Source: Paraliobacillus sp. PM-2 (GTDB lineage: Bacteria; Bacillota; Bacilli; Bacillales; Amphibacillaceae). From it: a DNA stretch of 64,000 bases. Every line of letters begins with the position of its first letter. Within the stretch, counting starts at the first letter, position 1. The stretch lies in contig NZ_CTEI01000001.1 in the NCBI RefSeq assembly GCF_001368815.1, positions 1,426,001 to 1,490,000 on the forward strand, given 5' to 3'. The position numbers and the translations under genes were made by a program. Positions 1-10,400 of this stretch are shown piece by piece. The notes below the pieces were generated by a model. It was not told the DNA's origin. It searched no databases and saw nothing but the letters and a program-made list of their open reading frames with translations.

Positions 1-200
1 ACAAATGCCTCGACAAAGTTCTGGATATAAACGCCATCTGGTAAAGACCATGGATTCTCATAAAACTCAGCGTTCTGTTTAATTGAAGCGAAAAACACCC
101 ACGCTACTGGTACAATAATGGTAACGGCCAATGTGATTAAAGCTACATAGTTAAATAGTCTAAAAAGTGTATCGGTGCTTAGACCTTTTGTTTTTTTCAT
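1..200 (-). CDS. Carbohydrate ABC transporter permease, MalG type (partial, N-terminus only)
   Basis: Only the first 66 or so codons are in the window and the gene runs off the left edge. The visible protein begins MKKTKGLSTDTLF, then has one hydrophobic helix ending in VPVAWVFFASIKQNAEF, then the ENPWSLPDG stretch typical of the N-terminus of CUT1 sugar permeases of the MalG/LacG class. The ATG is preceded by GGAGGT 10 bases upstream, and this ribosome site overlaps the stop codon of the preceding permease, so the two are co-translated or at least in one operon. It should pair with that permease (MalF type) to form the membrane channel. The solute-binding protein and ATPase are not visible. 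The substrate cannot be told from sequence; the nearby glycan genes make a host-glycan sugar plausible. Confidence 0.85.
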   Translation of the reverse strand, partial: MKKTKGLSTDTLFRLFNYVALITLAVTIIVPVAWVFFASIKQNAEFYENPWSLPDGVYIQNFVEAF

Positions 201-216
201 CTCTGTTTTTACCTCC

Positions 217-1107
217 TTAATACTCTAGCACATCGCGTTTTGTAATTCTGCTGACGATGGCAGCGAGGGCAAATGAAAAGGTAAAGACGACAACGCCAAT
301 CGCCATACCATAACCAAATGTGGAATTTGTATACGCTTGGTCATACATATATGATAGGAAAACTTCAGTGGATCCGTTTGGTCCGCCACCTGTCATTGCT
401 TTTACTAATAGAAAACTTAAGTTAATCGTACTAATAATAAAGAATGTTAAAGTGGTTCGAATATTATTCCAAATTAATGGAAGCGTGATGCTAAAGAATT
501 GAGTAATTCCATTCGCACCTTCTAGCGAAGCAGCCTCATAATAACTAGCTGGAATACTTGCCATACCCGACATGTACATTACCATGTAATAACCAATGGC
601 TTGCCACACTAAGGCACCTGCAATACTGTAAATAACAATTTCCTGATCGCCTAACCATAGTTGTTCAAAGCTATCTAAGCTTAAAACGCCAAATATACTA
701 TTTAATAACCCACTCTTTGGATCATAGATTGCGGAAAATATCCCTGCAATAACAACAATCGATAGAATATTAGGAATATAGAAAATGATTCGGAAGAAAT
801 TTCCTCCCTTTACTTGTTCTTTTGTTAAAACAGCTGCAAAGAACACAGCAAATATCAATGTAATAATAGCCACAAGTACAATTAATAGAATGGAATTCTG
901 AAAGGATTGAATAAAATCCATATCATTCCATAAGACTTTAAAGTTTTCTAAACCTACAAATTCTCTTGTGTTCGAAAATCCTCCCCATCGATACATGGAC
1001 ATTCGAAAGACTTCAATGGTTGGTGTGATCATAAATGTTGCGAGTAAAATCAATGCTGGTGCTACACAAACCGTAATAAATATGTTTCTTGACCCTTTTT
1101 TGTTCAA
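217..1107 (-). CDS. Carbohydrate ABC transporter permease, MalF/UgpA type
   Basis: This is an inner-membrane permease of a CUT1 sugar importer, 296 residues, with about six hydrophobic helices. The EAA loop is visible as YYEAASLEGANGITQFFSITLPL near residues 190-210, which is where the ATPase subunit docks. The start is TTG (MNKKGSRN), supported by an AGGGGTG ribosome site just upstream; no better ATG lies nearby. Its stop overlaps the ribosome site of the next permease gene, so both belong to one leftward operon. The operon is divergent from the AraC-type regulator at 1349-2182, and the 230-bp spacer holds a cre-like site. The substrate is unknown; neighbours suggest a glycan-derived sugar. 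Confidence 0.92.
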   Translation of the reverse strand: MNKKGSRNIFITVCVAPALILLATFMITPTIEVFRMSMYRWGGFSNTREFVGLENFKVLWNDMDFIQSFQNSILLIVLVAIITLIFAVFFAAVLTKEQVKGGNFFRIIFYIPNILSIVVIAGIFSAIYDPKSGLLNSIFGVLSLDSFEQLWLGDQEIVIYSIAGALVWQAIGYYMVMYMSGMASIPASYYEAASLEGANGITQFFSITLPLIWNNIRTTLTFFIISTINLSFLLVKAMTGGGPNGSTEVFLSYMYDQAYTNSTFGYGMAIGVVVFTFSFALAAIVSRITKRDVLEY

Positions 1108-1231
1108 AGCTTACACCCCTTTTTTAATCATATAAACTCTAATAGTCAACTTGCCATGCGCAAATACTTTCACTTCACAGCTTGTCTTAATGATTGATAG
1201 CTATCCTGTAACACTTTCATCTTATCGCATA

Positions 1232-1245
1232 TAAAAACGTTTACA
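1232..1245 (-). promoter_or_regulatory. Candidate catabolite-responsive element (cre-like)
   Basis: On the minus strand this reads TGTAAACGTTTTTA, matching the TGNAANCG half of the CcpA-binding cre consensus but not its final CA. It sits in the divergent spacer between the sugar permease operon and the AraC-family regulator, about 125 bp upstream of the permease start, where glucose repression of a sugar transporter would be expected. The match is partial, so it is only a candidate. Confidence 0.4.
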
Positions 1246-1348
1246 CAATAAGAATCTTGTTCACTTTTTTATATATATTGCTTTTTATATTAAGTTGAGT
1301 TAAAATTTGATTATCATCTACCAGATCTATTAAATGGGGGCGAAATAT

Positions 1349-2182
1349 TTGTCTTATGAAGTATATCGAATGACAGATCAAGACATAAAGAAAATGCCTT
1401 TAAAACTTTTGTATATTACACATACAAAGTACGACAAAGGTTGGCATAGCACACAACATACCCATCACTTCACAGAACTATTTTATATCGTAAAAGGGAA
1501 AGGGGTTATTTTACTCCAAAATCAAGAAGTACCTGTTAAAGAAAACGATTTGGTAATTATTAATCCGAATGTTGAACATACGGAAAAATCTAATTCACTT
1601 GATTCACTAGAGTATATAGCTTTAGGAATAGAAGGATTATCCTTTTCTCTTCCAGAAGAAAAAGAAACACAAATGGGACTGTACACTTATCGTGGAGATC
1701 AAGAGGATATATTATTTTACTTAAATAAATTATTAAGTGAAATCAAACAAAATGAAGAAGATTATGAAGTAATATGTCAAAATATTATTGAAATACTCAT
1801 CATTAAATTAAGACGTGATAAGAATTTTACACTTACTAAAACAAACACAAAAAATCTCAATAAATCTGTATCACTTATTCAACATTATTTAAATCAAAAC
1901 TATCGCGAAGATATTTCACTTGACTCATTAGCTGAAATTGGACATATTAATAAATTTTATCTAGCTCACTCATTCAAAAAGGATATTGGTATTTCTCCTA
2001 TTGAATATTTACAAAAGGTTCGTGTAAGAGAAGCTAAAATACTTTTAGAAACGACCAACTACAGCATTGCGTCCATAGCTGAAATTGTTGGATTCTCTTC
2101 CCAGTCTTTCTTCACACAATCTTTTAAGCGCTTTACTGATAAAACACCTTCTAAATACCGAAAGGAAGTTAAGAAGGATTGA
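1349..2182 (+). CDS. AraC-family transcriptional regulator with cupin sensor domain
   Basis: It probably senses a sugar and activates the divergent ABC permease operon. The N-terminal half (about residues 10-110) is a cupin-type sensor with HSTQHTHHFTELFYIVKGKG. The C-terminal 100 residues hold two helix-turn-helix motifs of the AraC/XylS fold: LDSLAEIGHINKFYLAHSFKK followed by YSIASIAEIVGFSSQSFFTQSFKR, then PSKYRKE. An ATG at 1334 is in frame, but the run GGGGG directly after it fits a ribosome site for the TTG at 1349, which I prefer; the product would start MSYEVYRMTD. A strong terminator follows. The nearby surface glycosidase genes could be further targets, but nothing in the sequence shows this. 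Confidence 0.9.
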   Translation: MSYEVYRMTDQDIKKMPLKLLYITHTKYDKGWHSTQHTHHFTELFYIVKGKGVILLQNQEVPVKENDLVIINPNVEHTEKSNSLDSLEYIALGIEGLSFSLPEEKETQMGLYTYRGDQEDILFYLNKLLSEIKQNEEDYEVICQNIIEILIIKLRRDKNFTLTKTNTKNLNKSVSLIQHYLNQNYREDISLDSLAEIGHINKFYLAHSFKKDIGISPIEYLQKVRVREAKILLETTNYSIASIAEIVGFSSQSFFTQSFKRFTDKTPSKYRKEVKKD

Positions 2183-2206
2183 TAGTTGGATAAAAGGAAT
2201 AATAGT

Positions 2207-2240
2207 AAAAAGGATAAAGGTGAAGACCTTTATCCTTTTT
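2207..2240 (+). terminator. Rho-independent terminator after the AraC-type regulator
   Basis: A perfect 15-bp stem (AAAAAGGATAAAGGT pairing with ACCTTTATCCTTTTT) with a 4-base loop ends in a T-run, 25 bp after the regulator stop. The A/T-rich flanks could also serve the opposite gene, which ends at 2292. Confidence 0.9.
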
Positions 2241-2291
2241 GATGTCTAGCAATCTCACAAATTTATAGTAAATGATCAAGTATATGATAAT

Positions 2292-2822
2292 TTATTGTTT
2301 ATAAAGCTTAAATCCTTGTTCTGTATCTTCAACATGGGTGCTATTCTTTTGTTTTAATAATAAATAGAAAAAATAAAAATCACCTACACAGCCGCCAGTA
2401 TGCATAGCAAAAAGAAAATACAAAAAGATTCCATTCACGCCAGACAAATAGAAGCTATATAGCAATAACGTGATTAAGATAAAAGGCATTAAACAAATAA
2501 CAATAAATTTGTCTTTTGAATAAATAGCACCAGGACTAGTAGCATATGCCACCCCATTTTTGAATCCAAATTTCACTTTCACATCTGGTTTAAATAGTTT
2601 AAAAAATAGCCCATGAATCGATTCATGAATGATCAAAATCACAAAAAACGTAACAAAAAATAATAAGATAGTTAAAAAATCAACTGATATATGGATAATT
2701 GCAAAATACATTGCACCAATAAAAAGAAGCGATAAAAATACAATAATACTCCATACATTTAACCAAATAATCCGTTTACGATCAGCCAATAAGTTAAATT
2801 CCTTAATCAACTCGTATGCCAT
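2292..2822 (-). CDS. DUF3267 family membrane protein, putative zinc metalloprotease
   Basis: This is a 176-residue membrane protein with about four hydrophobic segments and the motif HESIHGLFFKLF near residue 90, an HExxH zinc-binding signature inside a membrane region. DUF3267 proteins in Bacillus share this layout and are presumed intramembrane or membrane-associated zincin-like proteases; the substrate is unknown. The reading frame can be extended to a TTG four codons upstream, but GGAGG lies 5 bases before the ATG at 2822, which fixes the start at MAYELIKEF. It is a single gene between the regulator and chrA, with no sign of involvement in glycan use. Confidence 0.8.
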   Translation of the reverse strand: MAYELIKEFNLLADRKRIIWLNVWSIIVFLSLLFIGAMYFAIIHISVDFLTILLFFVTFFVILIIHESIHGLFFKLFKPDVKVKFGFKNGVAYATSPGAIYSKDKFIVICLMPFILITLLLYSFYLSGVNGIFLYFLFAMHTGGCVGDFYFFYLLLKQKNSTHVEDTEQGFKLYKQ

Positions 2823-2899
2823 TATATCCTCCAATCGTTAGTTAAGCTTTATTACTGATTATACAATTTATAAGTATGATTTTACCAGTAAAAATACAT

Positions 2900-4090
2900 T
2901 CACGTAATAAATTGGATCAAATAACCACCAACGACACCTAGTATAACAATCAACCAAGCGGGTACTTTCCATATATTTAATAATCCGAATAACAAAGCTG
3001 CTAAAGCAAAATCAGAAGCATCGAAAATAGAACTACTGATCACCGGGTTATAGAACGCTGCTAATAAAATACCTACTACACTGGCATTAACCCCCATTAA
3101 GATACTTTGAAATACAGAACGGTTACGTAATTCATTTAGAAATGGTAATGCCGCAATAATTAATAAAAAGGATGGTAGAAAAATACCTATCGTTGCTATA
3201 ATAGCCCCAGTAATCCCCTCTAGCATCGTTCCTAAATAACTAGAAAAAGTAAATAGTGGTCCAGGTACAGCTTGCGCCATGCCATAGCCAGCTAAAAATT
3301 CATTTGCTGTTAATAGGCCTGTAGGTACTATTTCCCGCTCAATCATCGGTAACACGACATGTCCCCCACCGAATACAAGCGATCCTACTCTAAAAAAGAC
3401 ATCAAAAATATGAAGGAATGGATTGTCTGATAATCTATTAAGTATAGGTACAACTACTAATAAACTTATCAAGATTCCCAAAGCAGTTAATCCCATTTTT
3501 TTAGATATTTTAATAGATAAAGGCTGAACTTTCGATTTTGATTTATGTTCAAACCATTTTAATCCGACAAAACCTGCTCCTAAAATAATGACAATTTGCA
3601 TCCATGCCGAAGGATACAAGAGCATAATAATCGCTGCTGTAAGTGCTATCGCTAATCTCGGTTTATCAGGAGTTAACTTTTTACCTAAACCGATTAACGC
3701 ATGTAAAACAACAGCTGCTGCTACTATCTTTAAGCTATGAATAAAACCTGCATCATCAAGGGAAAATGTTTGATACATTAATCCAAATAAAACCAATACA
3801 ATAACGGAAGGCATGGTAAAACCTAACCAAGAGATAAATCCACCCATTACTCCTCCTCTTAACATACCGATGGATATACCTACTTGACTACTAGCAGGAC
3901 CAGGGAGGAACTGACAAATCGCGATGATATCTGCATAGGTTCGATCGTCCAACCACTTCCGACGATCAATGTATTCATCTTTGAAGTAGGCTAAATGAGC
4001 AATTGGACCACCAAATGATGTAAGTCCTAGTTTTGTAGAGATCAAGAATATTTCAATAAGTGTTTGATACTTATTTTTTTGTTTTGTCAT
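2900..4090 (-). CDS. chrA: Chromate transporter, CHR family (two-domain ChrA type)
   Basis: This is an inner-membrane anion transporter, 396 residues, the usual length of long-chain ChrA proteins that arose by fusion of two homologous halves. The N-terminal half shows the family signature FGGPIAHLAYFKDEYIDRRKW and QFLPGPASSQVGISIG; the C-terminal half repeats it as VFGGGHVVLPMIEREIV and YGMAQAVPGPLFTFSSYLG. ChrA extrudes chromate and confers resistance in characterised cases, but many Bacillus homologues are untested. The start ATG has GGGAG upstream. It is divergent from the M60 peptidase gene and functionally unrelated to it. Confidence 0.93.
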   Translation of the reverse strand: MTKQKNKYQTLIEIFLISTKLGLTSFGGPIAHLAYFKDEYIDRRKWLDDRTYADIIAICQFLPGPASSQVGISIGMLRGGVMGGFISWLGFTMPSVIVLVLFGLMYQTFSLDDAGFIHSLKIVAAAVVLHALIGLGKKLTPDKPRLAIALTAAIIMLLYPSAWMQIVIILGAGFVGLKWFEHKSKSKVQPLSIKISKKMGLTALGILISLLVVVPILNRLSDNPFLHIFDVFFRVGSLVFGGGHVVLPMIEREIVPTGLLTANEFLAGYGMAQAVPGPLFTFSSYLGTMLEGITGAIIATIGIFLPSFLLIIAALPFLNELRNRSVFQSILMGVNASVVGILLAAFYNPVISSSIFDASDFALAALLFGLLNIWKVPAWLIVILGVVGGYLIQFIT

Positions 4091-4176
4091 CGCTATCTCC
4101 CTTCTATTCTAATCATACACAAACTATCAGCATTATATTTTTTATTATTTTAAATTTCAACAAAAACATAAAAACA

Positions 4177-4203
4177 TTTACACAGTCTTTACATTAGTAT
4201 AAT
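4177..4203 (+). promoter_or_regulatory. Possible sigma-A promoter for the M60 peptidase gene
   Basis: TTTACA at 4177-4182 and TATAAT at 4198-4203 resemble -35 and -10 boxes, but the spacer is only 15 bp, so this is weak. It would give a leader of about 150 bases ahead of the ATG at 4360. No cre-like site was seen here. Confidence 0.3.
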
Positions 4204-4359
4204 GGGAAATTCTTAATTTTGATTAATTTCCTACATCTATTACTATAATGAATTCTAATAGATGGAGCTCTTTTTCATGATTTTTATTTCTATATCGACT
4301 ATTATATGCTTTAATAAAGGGGAGAAATCGAAAAACATTATAAACTAAGGAGGAGTAGC

Positions 4360-7206
4360 ATGCATTTTTTTTGTAGAAAAAAATGGAATACAGGTATTAT
4401 TCTGTTTGTCGCTTTACTGATAACTTTTTCACTTTTCACTATTGTTCGTTCAGCTTTTGTAATAGAAGCCGCAACAAACGAATATGATCAACAATTCGAA
4501 GTAATGAGGAGTAATATTACGAGCATTGAAAATAATGGTGGTAACTATGGCTCAAGTACACTTGATAAAGCGATAGACGGGAATCCTTCCACACACTGGG
4601 AAACAGGTCAACCGAATACCGATACATTTACAAACAAGGTAACATTTACATTTGACCAAGTATATACCCTATCCAAAATTGAATATTTAGTTCGTCAAGG
4701 CGCAAATTGGAAGGGCTTTCCCCTACACTATAAATTATATGGAAGTGATACAGCTTCGGGTGATAACTTTGAATTATTAAAAGAAGACACCTACATAGAA
4801 GCACAGGGAAAACTTGTCACATTTGATTTTCCTGATACAGATGTACGAAGATTTCAACTTGAATTCATACAAGCAAAACAGCATTGGGCTAGTATTGCAG
4901 AGATCTCTTTTTATAAACCAGACCCGTTGACAGAAGAACTTAACAAAGTATTTACTGATAAGAGCTATTCAACGCTAAGTTCAGATTATAATAATACAGA
5001 TGCAATCAATAAGCTAATGAATCAAGCAAATAATCATCCTTATAAAGACATGTACCTTCCTATCCTAAATGATGCATTAACGCTTGTATCTGATCCATCA
5101 GCATTTCAACAAAAACAATTTACCGCAGAACAAAGAGGAAACATTTATAAACAAACTAGCCAAGCACAGATGGACAATCGACAAACCATGCTACCAACTG
5201 GATATTATGTTACACCTGGTGAAACGTTAAAAGTTTATGTAGATGCGGATCCAAATGGTATCATGCCAAGCTTAGTTTTCGGGCAGGCATTAACGGTTGC
5301 TGGTAATTGGAAAATATCCTATGAACTAAAACCTGGTATCAATATTATTGAAGCTCCTCCATTAGCAACAGATGATTCAGAGAATAGTAAAATGAGGCCT
5401 GCACCAATCTATTTAGAGAATCACGCCTCACCTAATCAACAAGCATATGCACCTGTCATTCGGTTAGTAGGCGGCACTAAGTTTCCTATGTATATTCACG
5501 GGCAAACAGATGTAAGCGAATTCATGGATAACCTTGCTAAGTATGTAGAAAATGTTGAAAATAATGACCTTTATTTTGATTATGATACAATCAAAAACTC
5601 ATCTAATCCCAAGAAATATAATATTATGGAACTAGTAACAGAGAACACAATTACAACAACTAGTGCTAAAGCTGCTTTAGCTGGCCTAACAGAACAATAC
5701 AATAAAGAGGGATTAACGATTGCTGATTCAGCTGAAACGTGGGAACAATTTTTTGATGTGATGAATGAATATGCAGGTTTGAACGATGATGATCCCAACT
5801 CCTTGCATCATGCTCCCAAAGCAAGATTAATGAACCGATTATTTACCAAAGGACCACATGCTTGGGCTGGAGGTGGAATTACTGGTTATCAGTCCTATGG
5901 TGATCTTAATAATGGCCCTCGAACTGGCGGATTTGCTAAGGAGTTAGTCATGGTTAAAGGCCCAGGAGGAAATTGGGGCGAAGCACATGAATGGGGGCAC
6001 ATTTATGATAGTCATCCAATCGAAATTGCTGAAATCACCAATAATCTGTTTAGTTTACGTATGGAAAGAGAGTTTAATCGAACATCTAGACTTGTACGAG
6101 AGAACAGATGGGATACGGTTCAAAAATATAATAACGGTGAGAATGTAGACTTTAGTGTATTTGAAGAATTAGCTACGCTTTATCAAATGGAGGTAAAGTT
6201 TGGTTTAAATGACTTTTTCCCTAAAGTTAATAGATTTTTGAGGGAAGAAGTTCCAAATAATACGTTTGCTGGGCTAACTAAGTGGCAAACGATGGCTGTT
6301 GCTATGAGTAAAGTAGCTGAAATTGATGTCACACCTCACTTTGCACATAATGGCAAAGATATGAATAATGATGCTGTACGTGCATTTGTTGATGGGTTAC
6401 CAGTTTTAGAGGACAAAACATGGTTATTGACAGATAAAGCACGAGAGCTTAGTACATTTACGAATGATTCAAGACCACAAATCACTTCTATTAATCGTTT
6501 AAACACAGGTGTTGAGTTAACTTTTGATATTGATGAACCTAAACATACTGTACTCGCTTATGAAATATATCGAGATGGTGAATCCATAGGCATAAGTTAT
6601 GAATCTACTTATACAGATAGAAAAGAAGGATTTAACCAACCTCACCACTATGAAGTAATAGCTTACGATGGAAAAGCAAATGCATCACCAATTAGTTTAG
6701 ACCTAGTTGTTAAAGACACAACCATTATAGAAGGAGAAGCAATTGACTTAAGAACACTTATTTCGAAAGCAATGGATATAGAAGGAAATGATGCAACAAT
6801 CTCCGTTACAATTGATGAAGGTGATTTTAATGTAAATGTTCCTGGAACATACACCATTACATTTACATTAGGAGATGTCGTTCAAACGGCAACAGTAAAT
6901 GTTAAAGAGGAAATAATTACAGATCCAGTTGTTCCAGAAGAACCAACAGATCCGGAAGAGTCAACAGACCCAGAAGAAACGGAGGAATCAACAAATCCAG
7001 AACAACCGGAAAACCCTAATGAATCTGTTAACTCTGATGAAAAAGTAGATACAGAGCAATCGAACGATACTAATGAGAGCACTACTGACGATACAGAAAC
7101 AGAATTACCAAAGACGAATACAACCACCTACAATAACCTATTAATCGGATTTATCCTATTAATAGCAGGAAGTGGCGTAATGCTAGTTTTACGAAGAAAA
7201 GCGTAA
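4360..7206 (+). CDS. M60-family (enhancin/mucinase-type) zinc metallopeptidase, wall-anchored
   Basis: This is a secreted peptidase expected to cleave O-glycosylated, mucin-like protein. Order in the 948-residue product: signal peptide (about 1-38, ending VIEAA); an F5/8-type (CBM32-like) domain at about 45-190 with SSTLDKAIDGNPSTHWETGQ; a linker and beta region; then the M60 domain with GEAHEWGHIYD near residue 543, giving the HExxH zinc site followed by a downstream Glu (IEIAE). Then come an Fn3/Ig-like stretch and an acidic PEEP/DPEE wall-spanning region. The C-terminus is LPKTNTTTYN, a hydrophobic helix and RRKA, a sortase signal with Asn in place of Gly after LPxT. AAGGAGGAG directly precedes the ATG. 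It is the only member of the surface cluster on the plus strand and converges on the SGNH esterase gene. Confidence 0.92.
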   Translation: MHFFCRKKWNTGIILFVALLITFSLFTIVRSAFVIEAATNEYDQQFEVMRSNITSIENNGGNYGSSTLDKAIDGNPSTHWETGQPNTDTFTNKVTFTFDQVYTLSKIEYLVRQGANWKGFPLHYKLYGSDTASGDNFELLKEDTYIEAQGKLVTFDFPDTDVRRFQLEFIQAKQHWASIAEISFYKPDPLTEELNKVFTDKSYSTLSSDYNNTDAINKLMNQANNHPYKDMYLPILNDALTLVSDPSAFQQKQFTAEQRGNIYKQTSQAQMDNRQTMLPTGYYVTPGETLKVYVDADPNGIMPSLVFGQALTVAGNWKISYELKPGINIIEAPPLATDDSENSKMRPAPIYLENHASPNQQAYAPVIRLVGGTKFPMYIHGQTDVSEFMDNLAKYVENVENNDLYFDYDTIKNSSNPKKYNIMELVTENTITTTSAKAALAGLTEQYNKEGLTIADSAETWEQFFDVMNEYAGLNDDDPNSLHHAPKARLMNRLFTKGPHAWAGGGITGYQSYGDLNNGPRTGGFAKELVMVKGPGGNWGEAHEWGHIYDSHPIEIAEITNNLFSLRMEREFNRTSRLVRENRWDTVQKYNNGENVDFSVFEELATLYQMEVKFGLNDFFPKVNRFLREEVPNNTFAGLTKWQTMAVAMSKVAEIDVTPHFAHNGKDMNNDAVRAFVDGLPVLEDKTWLLTDKARELSTFTNDSRPQITSINRLNTGVELTFDIDEPKHTVLAYEIYRDGESIGISYESTYTDRKEGFNQPHHYEVIAYDGKANASPISLDLVVKDTTIIEGEAIDLRTLISKAMDIEGNDATISVTIDEGDFNVNVPGTYTITFTLGDVVQTATVNVKEEIITDPVVPEEPTDPEESTDPEETEESTNPEQPENPNESVNSDEKVDTEQSNDTNESTTDDTETELPKTNTTTYNNLLIGFILLIAGSGVMLVLRRKA

Positions 7207-7255
7207 AATAGTAAGATAATTACCGTGTATTCTTTTTATCAAGTAATTATTAATA

Positions 7256-7301
7256 TAAAACGCAAAAGTTAACGAATGTTTTGTTAGCTTTTGCGTTTTT
7301 T
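7256..7301 (+). terminator. Terminator of the M60 peptidase gene
   Basis: A long hairpin pairs AAAACGCAAAAGTTAAC with GTTAGCTTTTGCGTTTT, with one G-U pair, and is followed by a T-run. It lies about 50 bp after the peptidase stop. Confidence 0.85.
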
Positions 7302-7350
7302 GTTGAAAAAGTATTAAACCTATCTAAAATGGATTAAAAGTAAATAAATT

Positions 7351-7398
7351 AAAACTGCAAGGAATAATGTTTAAAACCTTTATTCCCTGCAGTTTATT
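7351..7398 (-). terminator. Terminator of the SGNH esterase gene
   Basis: AAACTGCAAGGAATAA and TTATTCCCTGCAGTTT form a 16-bp stem with one mismatch about 20 bp beyond the minus-strand stop at 7415; on the minus strand the stem is followed by T-rich sequence. The convergent genes therefore each have their own terminator. Confidence 0.75.
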
Positions 7399-7414
7399 TT
7401 AAGCAAACTGGGTT

Positions 7415-10400
7415 TTATTCAATTTTTTTTCTTATTGTCATGAATGTCCCAATGCTGACTAACAGCAAACCAATCATCAACCAGTTATAAATAGAGGTAG
7501 ATGTTTCTGGTAATTCATTCTCGCTATCTTCAACTGGTTTGTCGCCTTTATCTTGTGCTTTTGAATCATCTGTATCATTACTTGAATTTGAATTGGTTGG
7601 CTGTTTATTATTTGGCTTCTTATTACTTGACTCTTGCTCTTTTTCCTTTAAACCATCAATTGCTTGTTGTAGCGAGTTGATCATTGCTGTTACTTCTTCT
7701 TGTGTTTCTACTGTATCTAGAGATTCTTCTGCTTTCTCTATTGCCGATTGAAGTGCATTATAGGTATCTGCTGTATAATTATGCTTTTCGTTACTATAGC
7801 CTTTGGCCTTTTGGATTAACGCTTGCAATTCCTTCTTATCTACTTCAGGCTCTGGCATTTGTTCCTTTAACCCTTCTAACGCTTGTTGTAGGGATTGAGT
7901 CATTGCTGTTACTTCAGCGTCTGTTTTTACAGATTCAACCATTTTTTTCGCATCCATTATTGTTTGTTGAAGGGCTTCATAAGACTCTTCGGTGTAGAAA
8001 CTGTTTGCATTATTATAAGATTTAGCTTCTTCAATCAGCTCTTCTAATTTTTTTACAACTTCTTTTTTTGGAAGTTTAAATGTATTCTTCTGATACTTAA
8101 CCACTTTATTTTCTTTTTGACCATGGCCAATCACTTTCACAGTAATATTAGAATCCGGAGCCAAGCCATCAAACATAATTTCTGAATCTGATGATTTAGC
8201 CTTTGCATTATAGGTTATGCCATTTTCTAAGATTAACTGAATATCTAGACTATTTAAATCGATATCGGCTATATTCATTGTTTGATTAATATCAACGGTT
8301 ACACTAGTTGATTCTATAGATGATATAGAAGCCGTATGGCTTATCTTGACTTCACTACCTGGAACAACATAATCCATCATAGATAAGTGGCTAGATGAAT
8401 CATAAATTCCCAAAGAACTAAAAATGTTTTGAGCCATCTTTAAGTGACCAATATAACCGGGATGAATAGAGTTTCCCATCCAAGTCCCAGATGGTCCACC
8501 AATGTATTCTTTTTGGTCCATTTTATCTTCCCACATTTTGTAATGATCAATAACGAGTACATCTTTTTCTTTCGCAACATTTCGAACCTCGCTTATATAA
8601 GATGGTAAATTATTTTGACGTGCGCCTCCTGAAAATGCAGGATTTGGGGTCATCAAAACTGGAATTGCATCTTTAGTTCTTATATCTTTGATAATTTCAG
8701 TCATATTATCATGAAATTCCATTGTTGACATTCCTGACGTTACATCATTCATCCCAAACATAACAAATACAACATCTGGGTTGTAACGATTTAATCGTAA
8801 TTGCTTATTTGCTAGAAATTCAGTTGTTGTTGCCCCAGATACGCCTGTATTAATTACAATATCACTCGTTCTTCCCATTTCTGTACGAATTCTTTTTTCA
8901 AATAGCTGTGGGAAACTATCATAACCAAAGGTCCACAATGCCCCATGGGTTATACTATCTCCAGCAAACAACCACTTAATAGACTCATTACTTTTAAATT
9001 TATCTTTTATAGCTTGAGCCAATGAATCCAATTCTAGCTGTGAAGAATTAACCGGTATGCCCTTTGCCCCATTCGTAGGAATAATGGTTACTGGAGTAAA
9101 TTTTAGCGTTTCATTTCTATCATTTAACTTTGCGTATACATAAACGGTATATTCCTTTTCCCGGTTCAGATTTGGTATTTCCTCCGTACTGCCATTAAAT
9201 TCTTTTGTGATCGTTACTTTATTATTTAGAGGTATTTCATAGTAAACCTTACTTACATTTGACACGTTCTCTAGTATCGATGCCACATCAAGTTTGATCG
9301 TTCCATTTGCTATACCGCTCACTTTAGGTGTGTTGGATTTCGGCACAACCTGTTCTGCCTGAATATGGGTGAAACCCTCTATATTGTAAGTAAATCCACT
9401 TGTAATACCGGCAAGCTCTCTTATTAAATCTTTACTCAGCTCAAGATGACCCAGCTCGTTGGGCACGGTACTTCCCTTTAAATGTGCTGCAATGTAGCCT
9501 GGTTCATTTAACTCCTTGTCATTCCAGTTACGGTAATGATCTACTAGTACAGTATGTGTATTCTCTGCTACCTCACGTGCAGTTTCCAAATAAAGTTCGA
9601 GATTAGGTATTAACGACTTATCGGTTATAGCATTTTGTAATTGTATAATTGGGATGGCACCTGAATCACGTATCTTTGATACCAATGAAATTAAGTTTTC
9701 CTCAAATGCTTCTATTTCTTCACGTCCTGATTTACTGTCATCTAAACCAACCATAACAGAAACTACTTTAGGTTTAAAAGGAGCAACTCTATTACTGTAG
9801 TTATTATTTACTTCAGCTACTGACTGATCTTCTTGTCCTCCATTAATCATAAATCTCTGGCGTTGGTTATCGTTTCCAGTCTGTTCCCAACGGACAACTT
9901 CTTCAAATAAACCAATATAATTTCTTGTACCATCAGTTAACCCCATACCTTGAGTCATTCCACCTCCAGTAAAAAACCATGTATCGTCATCATTGTTTGA
10001 ATTGGTTGTCATTGCTCGAATTTTTTCAATATCGAGTGGAGGAGAATTCAAGTCTATCCCGTAAAAATTCACATAAGCAATATCACCTGCTTGATAATAG
10101 TCATGACCGTTACTTGAATTAACAGCGATTGATCTACCAATATTTGCATGATTGGCATTATTTAAATGATCTAAAAAAATAGTATTTTCTTTTGTTAGTT
10201 GTTTCTTACCATCCAAATATAAAGATGTACCGTCTTGATTCGTAACAACTGCAACTGTGTGCCATTCTCCATCATTAATTTTACCTACCGGCACCTCACT
10301 ATCGCTAACAAATGGACTTGAATGGTTTTTAGTTATTGAGAAAAAAAGCTTCCCATTTTTAACCGCTAGTGTCGAATGGGTCTTATATTTTTGCTTTGTT

